From the NCBI GenBank assembly GCA_964564735.1, contig CAZMCH010000077.1, positions 1 through 20,013 on the forward strand: a stretch of DNA of 20,013 nucleotides. Direction: 5' to 3'. Source of the DNA: CAZMCH01 sp964564735. GTDB taxonomy: Bacteria > Poribacteria > DTPJ01. The notes beneath the pieces were generated by a model, which worked only from the letters and a program-made list of their open reading frames with translations, was not told the DNA's origin and did no database searches. Of the stretch, positions 14,990 to 20,013 are shown piece by piece (position 1 is the first letter of the stretch; every line of letters starts with the position of its first letter). Both the position numbers and the translations under genes were made by a program.

Positions 14990-15010
14990 GAATATTCTCA
15001 GAAAATCCTA

Positions 15011-15038
15011 TTGTTTAATAGGGAAATTATGCTAAAAT
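15011..15038 (+). promoter_or_regulatory. Extended -10 promoter for the histidine kinase
   Basis: TTGTTT (15011-15016), 16 bases, then TAAAAT (15033-15038) preceded by TGC, an extended -10. If correct, transcription begins near 15045, which excludes kinase start codons upstream of that point. Confidence 0.45.
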
Positions 15039-15085
15039 ATATCACAAGCAATATCAAACACAATATTATTAGAGGCATGATTATT

Positions 15086-16624
15086 ATGCAGATTTCTAAA
15101 TTCCAATTGAAAATTACGCTTATATTTCTGATCGTTCTGGTGGTTCCTGCTACTATTTCGATATTTCTTACTCAATATATCTTAACAATAGAAAAAAGAA
15201 CCGGCATGGATGTTGATAAAAAAGTAGAAGAGGTTTTATTAGAAACAAGCTCGATTACCTATGATATTATTGACAAAGAGAAAGAAGAATGTAAATCCAT
15301 CGCACAAGCAATTTCTGAGGAAATATCATATAATATAAATGTGCTTCAATCCAAAGGTAAACTAAGACAATTGATCAAGGATATTATGCCTATGGATCAT
15401 CACATTGATCTTGTGATATTTGATGTTGTAAATGACACAGTAATATTCACAAGTTCAACAGATGATTCATCATTATCATCGGATATAACTCAAAAAGCAA
15501 AATCTTTACAAGGAATAATATCAGAACAAGAAGGGGAAATTATATATGGTATTGCATCAGTAAGCAATAATAACAAACATATTTTATCAGTGATTATTTA
15601 TAAGAAACTAGAACAAGGTTTGGTTACAAGCATAATGGATTTAAAAAATCTACTTGGTTTTTATGCCTATAAAGAGGAATATGAGAAGATTTCATGGATA
15701 ATAATGTTTGCACTTGTTATAGCTTTAGCCGTATTGGGAACGTTGCTTTCTACTATTCTTGCAAGAAGTGTAACAAAGCCTATATTAGACCTTGTCTCAG
15801 GAACAAAGGAAATCGCAAAAGGCAATCTTGATTATCGAGTTCAAGTCAATGCAAAAGATGAAATCGCAACCCTTGTAGAATCATTCAATCTTATGACATC
15901 ACAACTAAAAGCAAGTCGTGAAAGGCTTATGATAACAGAAAGACTATCTGCATGGAGAGATGTTGCACGCCAAATTGCTCACGAAATCAAAAACTTGCTC
16001 AGCCCTATCCAACTATCAATGTATCGCCTAAAAAAGAATCTTGGTAGCGATAGATATAATGAGATATTTGAGCAGTCTTATGAAAGCATAACTAATGAGG
16101 TTGAGAATCTAAAAAACATGATAACAGAGTTTTCAAATTTTGCTCGTATGCCAAAACCACGAACTCGCCCTGCACATATAAATAAAATCATTGATGATGC
16201 AATAAGCCTTTATACTGGACTGCCAGATAATATAAAGATACAAAAGAACCTTGCAGAGAATTTGCCCCAATTAATGGTTGACGCTGATCAAATAAGGCAG
16301 GTTCTTCACAACCTTATCAGTAATGCGATTGATGCTATGCCAGAAGGTGGGCAATTGATCTTGTCAACCAAATTAGACGAAGACGGATATATAGTAATGC
16401 AGGTTAAAGATAATGGATGTGGTATGTCTGAGGAAGTTCGTCAGAAAATATTTACTCCATATTTTACCACAAAGGAAAAGGGAACTGGCTTGGGAATGTC
16501 GATTGTTGCCCAGACGATTGAAGAGCATGAGGGAATTATATCTATTGAGAGTATTCAAGGTGCAGGCACAATAATAACGATCCGCTTAAAGAGTGGAATT
16601 ACCGAAAAAGAAAACGGAATATAG
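15086..16624 (+). CDS. NtrY-like membrane sensor histidine kinase
   Basis: 512 residues from the chosen ATG. TM1 at about 9-31 (LKITLIFLIVLVVPATISIF), then an extracytoplasmic sensor of about 170 residues, TM2 at about 203-225, and HAMP at about 228-279 (SVTKPILDLVSGTKEIAKGN). The H-box AWRDVARQIAHEIKNLLSPI has phospho-acceptor His299. The ATPase lobe shows the N-box QVLHNLISNAIDAMPEGG, the G1 box DNGCGM and the G2 box KGTGLGMS. The AWRDVARQIAHEIKN form is typical of NtrY-type kinases, but the usual NPLTP is here NLLSP. The frame is open back to 14888, yet GAGG at 15072-15075 and the promoter favour 15086 (15077 is possible). No response regulator adjoins. It overlaps the glycosidase gene, hinting that it senses something linked to glycan use. 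Confidence 0.88.
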   Translation: MQISKFQLKITLIFLIVLVVPATISIFLTQYILTIEKRTGMDVDKKVEEVLLETSSITYDIIDKEKEECKSIAQAISEEISYNINVLQSKGKLRQLIKDIMPMDHHIDLVIFDVVNDTVIFTSSTDDSSLSSDITQKAKSLQGIISEQEGEIIYGIASVSNNNKHILSVIIYKKLEQGLVTSIMDLKNLLGFYAYKEEYEKISWIIMFALVIALAVLGTLLSTILARSVTKPILDLVSGTKEIAKGNLDYRVQVNAKDEIATLVESFNLMTSQLKASRERLMITERLSAWRDVARQIAHEIKNLLSPIQLSMYRLKKNLGSDRYNEIFEQSYESITNEVENLKNMITEFSNFARMPKPRTRPAHINKIIDDAISLYTGLPDNIKIQKNLAENLPQLMVDADQIRQVLHNLISNAIDAMPEGGQLILSTKLDEDGYIVMQVKDNGCGMSEEVRQKIFTPYFTTKEKGTGLGMSIVAQTIEEHEGIISIESIQGAGTIITIRLKSGITEKENGI

Positions 16625-18779
16625 AGATTTTACTATTCCATTTAAGCAAAAACAACAAATACAAATAATAAGATTGGGGGCGTTGGTCATGTTTTTAACA
16701 AACTTATTTATCTGTTCTTGTGGCATATTTGGTATTCTAGCTAACCAATCAGGTGAAAAGATTCTTGTTGATATTAATAGCTATGATATTGGCTCTATAA
16801 TTGCTAGTGATGCAAAGGTTTCACTTTCGTCTGATGGAAAATCCATCCGCATTGATACGGGGCATGAGGCTCAGTGGCCCGGAATTACAATAAAGAATCC
16901 TGAAAATAGTCATGATCTTTCCAGTTTCAAATATATTGCGATTGACGTAAAAAATACTGGAACAAAGCATGTTACAATTAATTGGCGGATAGATAATCCT
17001 AATGCTGACGGTAATAAAAACTGCATAACCAATAGCATAAACGTCAAGCCAAATGAACAAAAGACATTAAAAGTGCCTTTACCAAGACCATTGCCAGATT
17101 GGCTTGCACCAAAGTTGTTTGGTGTGAGAGGCTATCCAGATGGATTACTTAAAGAGACAAATCTTGATATTAGTAATGTTACTCAATTTGTCATATTTGT
17201 TAATCGTTCTAGTGATGATCATTCCTTTGAGATAAGTAATATAAGAGCTTTCGGAACATATACTCCTCCTGAATGGATATCAATGACAGAAAATGAGTTT
17301 TTCCCAATGATTGATGAATATGGTCAATTTATTCATAAGGATTGGAAAGGCAAAACTCATTCGAAAGATGATTTGGCAAAACATGAACAAGAAGAGCATT
17401 TAGACATCCAAACGCACCAAACACCTAAAAACTGGAATATCTATGGTGGATGGGAAGACGGTGTTCAACTTACGGCAACAGGCTATTTTAGAGTTGAAAA
17501 ATATAATGGCAAATGGTGGCTTGTTGATCCAGAAGGTCGGCTATTTTGGTCGCATGGTATTGATTGCGTTGGCGATTGGAATGGTGTTACGCCAATAACT
17601 GATCGTGAATTCTATTTCGGGTATTTGCCTGAAAAAGACTCGCCTTTTGGAAATTTTTATGGAGAGGCATCATGGGCTCCTCATAACTATTATGAGGGTA
17701 AAGGAACTTATAGAACATATAATTTCACTGCATCAAATCTTCTTAGAAAATATGGTGAGAATTGGCGAGAGAAATTTGCTGATATAACCCAAAAACGGCT
17801 TCGTAGTTGGGGTATGAATACTATTGGTAACTGGTCAAGCGACTTTATTTATAACAAACGCAAGACGCCTTATGTTGTATCTATTGGTTTTGGTGGCAAA
17901 CTGCTCGAAGGTAGCGAAGGTTATTGGGGCAAATTTAGAGATGTCTTTGATGATAGCTTTGAAGTGGAAGTAAAGAAAAGTATGTCATGGCAAAAAGATA
18001 GGAGTGCCAATGATCCGTGGTGTCTAGGTTATTTTGTTGATAATGAGATTAGCTGGGGGGATGAAGTTTCATTATCAATTGCTACTCTGGTTTCACCACC
18101 TGATCAACCTGCTAAAAAGGTCTTTATTGATGACTTAAAAGCAAAATATGGCACAATAGATAAACTAAATCAAATATGGGGTGCAAATTACGAATCATGG
18201 GACACAATGCTTCAAAGCAGAGAAGCACCCGATAGAAAAAAGGCATATGAAGATCTTACAACATTTTATTCAAAGTTTTCTGAAAGATATTTTAGGGTTT
18301 GTCGTGATGCAGTTAAGGAAGTTGCACCAAACAACTTATATCTTGGTTGTCGTTTTGCATGGGCTAATGATCTAGCTGTAAAGGCATCTGCGAAATATTG
18401 CGATGTCATAAGCTATAATTTATATCATAGAGATATAGAAAATGTGCGATTGCCTTTGGATATTGATATGCCTGTAATTATCGGGGAATTTCATTTTGGG
18501 GCATTAGATAGAGGTATGTTTCATACAGGCTTGCAAGCAACCGAAAATCAAGAAGACCGAGCTAATGCTTACAAATCATATGTTACAGGAGCATTAAAGA
18601 ATCCGCAAGTTGTGGGAACACATTGGTTTCAATACGGTGATCAAGCAACAACAGGGCGTGGTGATGGCGAAAACTACCAAATAGGTTTTATTGATATAGT
18701 TGACACTCCTTATTATGAAACGATAAACGCATGTCGTGAAGTTGGTTATAATATGTATAAAATAAGGATGGAAAAATAA
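16593..18779 (+). CDS. GH50-type agarase-like lipoprotein glycoside hydrolase (GH-A clan)
   Basis: 728 residues. A hydrophobic stretch ends in LFICSC (Cys43), suggesting a lipoprotein. The start is uncertain: GTG at 16593 lies 32 bases inside the kinase gene, while ATG at 16689 gives a signal with no positive n-region. Residues 55-222 form a jelly-roll CBM-like domain (ILVDINSYD...FEISNIRAFG). The catalytic barrel begins GYFRVEKYNGKWWLVDPEGR, and contains GYFVDNEISW with presumed acid/base Glu485 and VIIGEFHFGALDRG with presumed nucleophile Glu632. The FVDNE and GEFHFGAxDRG pair is what I associate with GH50 beta-agarases. Hydrolysis of agar-like or related beta-galactans is inferred, but GH42-like or other GH-A specificities cannot be excluded. 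Confidence 0.75.
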   Translation: MELPKKKTEYRDFTIPFKQKQQIQIIRLGALVMFLTNLFICSCGIFGILANQSGEKILVDINSYDIGSIIASDAKVSLSSDGKSIRIDTGHEAQWPGITIKNPENSHDLSSFKYIAIDVKNTGTKHVTINWRIDNPNADGNKNCITNSINVKPNEQKTLKVPLPRPLPDWLAPKLFGVRGYPDGLLKETNLDISNVTQFVIFVNRSSDDHSFEISNIRAFGTYTPPEWISMTENEFFPMIDEYGQFIHKDWKGKTHSKDDLAKHEQEEHLDIQTHQTPKNWNIYGGWEDGVQLTATGYFRVEKYNGKWWLVDPEGRLFWSHGIDCVGDWNGVTPITDREFYFGYLPEKDSPFGNFYGEASWAPHNYYEGKGTYRTYNFTASNLLRKYGENWREKFADITQKRLRSWGMNTIGNWSSDFIYNKRKTPYVVSIGFGGKLLEGSEGYWGKFRDVFDDSFEVEVKKSMSWQKDRSANDPWCLGYFVDNEISWGDEVSLSIATLVSPPDQPAKKVFIDDLKAKYGTIDKLNQIWGANYESWDTMLQSREAPDRKKAYEDLTTFYSKFSERYFRVCRDAVKEVAPNNLYLGCRFAWANDLAVKASAKYCDVISYNLYHRDIENVRLPLDIDMPVIIGEFHFGALDRGMFHTGLQATENQEDRANAYKSYVTGALKNPQVVGTHWFQYGDQATTGRGDGENYQIGFIDIVDTPYYETINACREVGYNMYKIRMEK

Positions 18780-18795
18780 TAATAAGTTGGTTCTT

Positions 18796-18828
18796 GCTAA
18801 TCCCTGTTTTTATGGGGATTAGCATTTT
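18796..18828 (+). terminator. Rho-independent terminator after the agarase-like gene
   Basis: GCTAATCCC (18796-18804) pairs perfectly with GGGATTAGC (18815-18823), 9 base pairs with a 10-base loop, followed by ATTTT. It starts 17 bases after the stop. Confidence 0.7.
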
Positions 18829-19045
18829 AATGCGGATCATCATTTAGCCTTGATAACTTACCATTGAGTAGCTAATTTTTCGTTTTTATTAACTGAGAAC
18901 TTCTCGCCTTTATCTCTGAATATAATGAAATATTGCATCCACATAGTTTTCAAAGCCAATAAATGTTTGGCTTAATATATCTGCTTTTCATGAAAATAGC
19001 CTTAGGCAATGTCTGAAACTATGTTTAATCTTCAATAGATCAATC

Positions 19046-19074
19046 TTGACTTCAAAAGTTGGGTAGGATATAAT
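19046..19074 (+). promoter_or_regulatory. Consensus sigma70 promoter (P1) of the second Gfo/Idh/MocA gene
   Basis: TTGACT (19046-19051), 17 bases, TATAAT (19069-19074): one mismatch in total from the consensus. It implies a leader of about 245 bases before the ATG at 19327. Confidence 0.75.
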
Positions 19075-19126
19075 TTTGCATTAGAAAAGAGGGTTTAAGG
19101 CATATCAAACAACATTTAGTTAGACA

Positions 19127-19155
19127 TTGACACATTTTTTTCTTTTTGGTATCCT
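19127..19155 (+). promoter_or_regulatory. Second promoter (P2) of the second Gfo/Idh/MocA gene
   Basis: TTGACA (19127-19132), 17 bases containing a T-rich run, then TATCCT (19150-19155). The -35 is perfect and the -10 matches four of six. Tandem arrangement with P1 would allow two leader lengths. Confidence 0.5.
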
Positions 19156-19194
19156 GATAACCATTGAATATGCAATAATTTATCTTCAATTACT

Positions 19195-19217
19195 GATGCC
19201 TTGATTTATCAAGCATC
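19195..19217 (+). other. Leader hairpin
   Basis: GATG-C-CTTGAT (19195-19205) pairs with ATCAAGCATC (19208-19217), 10 base pairs with one bulged C and a very tight centre. It lies in the leader downstream of both promoters. Function is unknown; there is no T-run. Confidence 0.4.
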
Positions 19218-19326
19218 TGTAGTTAATCACCTGTGAAATATTCAGGTATTGTTCTGATGGTTCTTAATTGTTTATAGAAATTTTTTATGCTTTTCAAAAA
19301 GCCGATATTAAGGAGGAATAAGAAAA

Positions 19327-20013
19327 ATGGCTCAGAAAACTGTCAATGTAGGATTAATCGGTTACAAATTCATGGGTAAAGCGCACAGCAATGCTTACAG
19401 CGACTTAAATATGTTCTTTGATGTGGATGCTGTGCCAGTGATGAAAGCTATATGTGGACGTGATGAAAAAGGCGTCAAGGCTGCTGCTGAAAAATTTGGT
19501 TGGGAAACATGGGAGACCGATTGGGAAAAACTTGTAAAAAGAGATGACATAGACCTAGTTGATATAACTGCGCCAAGCAATGCTCACAAAGAGATCGGGA
19601 TCGGTGCAATGGAGTCTGGTAAACACGTGTTTTGCGAGAAGCCACTAGCATTGAATTTAGCAGATGCAAGAGAAATGCTCAAAGTAGCAGAAAAAACTGG
19701 CGTAAAACATATGATTAACTTCAATTATAGAACTGCTCCAGCTGTTGCACTTGCAAAAAAGATGATTGATGAAGGTATTTTAGGCAAGATTTATCATTTC
19801 AGAGGCGTTTATCTGCAAGATTGGATCATTGATCCTGAATTTCCAATTGTATGGCGTTTGGATAAAAGCGTTGCAGGCTCTGGCTCACATGGTGATTTAA
19901 ATGCACATATAATTGATATTGCCCGATTCCTTGTTGGAGACTTTGATAGCGTTGTCGGTATGGAAGAAACATTTATTAAAGAGCGTCCATTGACAGAGAT
20001 CGGAACTACCGGC
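19327..20013 (+). CDS. Gfo/Idh/MocA-family oxidoreductase, 3' end cut by the window
   Basis: 229 residues are visible and the frame is still open at the last base. The Rossmann start is VNVGLIGYKFMGKAHSNAY, in which the usual GxGxxG is G-L-I-G-Y-K-F-M-G, a variant of one subfamily. The EKP motif is in HVFCEKPLALN (about residues 100-110). INFNYRTAPAV and SGSHGDLNAHIIDIARFLVG hold the substrate-side Asp and His residues of the family. It is not close to the Gfo/Idh/MocA gene on the minus strand at 13884-14894 and probably has a different sugar substrate. AAGGAGG just upstream, ending at 19316, is a near-perfect ribosome binding site with 10-base spacing. Tandem promoters and a long leader suggest tight regulation. 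Confidence 0.9.
   Translation, partial: MAQKTVNVGLIGYKFMGKAHSNAYSDLNMFFDVDAVPVMKAICGRDEKGVKAAAEKFGWETWETDWEKLVKRDDIDLVDITAPSNAHKEIGIGAMESGKHVFCEKPLALNLADAREMLKVAEKTGVKHMINFNYRTAPAVALAKKMIDEGILGKIYHFRGVYLQDWIIDPEFPIVWRLDKSVAGSGSHGDLNAHIIDIARFLVGDFDSVVGMEETFIKERPLTEIGTTG

Larger units (their letters stand above)
18780..19326. other. Long intergenic region with terminator and tandem promoters
   Basis: 547 bases with no supported gene. It holds a terminator near 18796-18828 and two promoters at 19046-19074 and 19127-19155. Small hairpins occur at 18953-18973 and 19195-19217, the latter in the leader. I recognise no riboswitch or RNA gene. The stretch 18829-19045 otherwise shows nothing. Confidence 0.6.

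Noticed and set aside
14888..15085. N-terminal extension of the histidine kinase
   Set aside because: It would read through the divergent promoter and operator palindrome and overlap the oxidoreductase start; no domain is lost by starting at 15086.
18829..19045. A small gene or gene remnant in the gap after the agarase-like gene
   Set aside because: All frames are broken by frequent stops and no ribosome binding site precedes a usable start; nothing resembles a known protein.
1..20013. Genome-wide reassignment of UGA to an amino acid
   Set aside because: Other genes contain no internal TGA, tryptophan is TGG where I checked, and TGA ends the isomerase-like gene at the expected length. Site-specific recoding fits better than a changed code.
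1..20013. tRNA, rRNA, CRISPR array, transposase or phage genes
   Set aside because: I looked for cloverleaf-like blocks, regularly spaced repeats and recombinase motifs on both strands and saw none.

Overview
The window is AT-rich bacterial DNA (about 36-38% GC by eye) with conventional Shine-Dalgarno sites, sigma70-type promoters and short intergenic gaps. There are no RNA genes, CRISPR arrays or transposases. Lineage cannot be fixed from sequence alone. Two secreted LamG proteins sharing a C-terminal TSTWGxxK tail, several Gfo/Idh/MocA dehydrogenases, an M55 D-aminopeptidase, secreted glycosidases and many lipoproteins recall Candidatus Poribacteria or other glycan-degrading PVC-like bacteria. 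This is a weak inference.

Left part (1-4193, all +): the 3' end of a DppA-like M55 D-aminopeptidase, a sugar isomerase/mannonate-dehydratase-like TIM barrel, a SagB-type nitroreductase-fold enzyme, a lipoprotein GH51-like alpha-L-arabinofuranosidase, and an EcfT transporter subunit with no ATPase or S component nearby. They form one tightly spaced run that reads as carbohydrate or peptide scavenging.

Middle part: a low-complexity Tyr/Ser-rich lipoprotein (-) is divergent from a beta-propeller lipoprotein with a C-terminal carbohydrate-binding-like domain. Next is an AmmeMemoRadiSam-type radical SAM protein whose frame extends upstream into a twin-arginine signal with an apparent CTG start. 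An envelope-stress cassette (8372-11315) follows: Spy/CpxP-like protein, ECF sigma factor, zinc-finger anti-sigma factor and an RseB/LolA-fold protein. It is preceded by GAACTT-N15-GTCTAA, a sigmaE/ECF-type promoter that suggests autoregulation.

The most striking item is a minus-strand exported rhodanese (11366-11845). Its reading frame is intact except for two TGA codons, one serine codon apart, placed exactly where the family has the catalytic YCxCP cysteines. A hairpin with bacterial-SECIS-like geometry lies just downstream. I read it as a candidate selenoprotein with a Sec-Ser-Sec active site.

Right part: two tandem LamG paralogues and a Gfo/Idh/MocA oxidoreductase (all -), with clear terminators and a consensus promoter. 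A 14-bp-arm palindrome lies in the divergent gap before an NtrY-like sensor histidine kinase (+). The kinase overlaps an agarase-like (GH50-type) lipoprotein glycosidase, which is followed by a terminator. A long, promoter-bearing leader precedes a second, truncated Gfo/Idh/MocA gene running off the window. Together the right half looks like sensing, degradation and oxidation of sugars.
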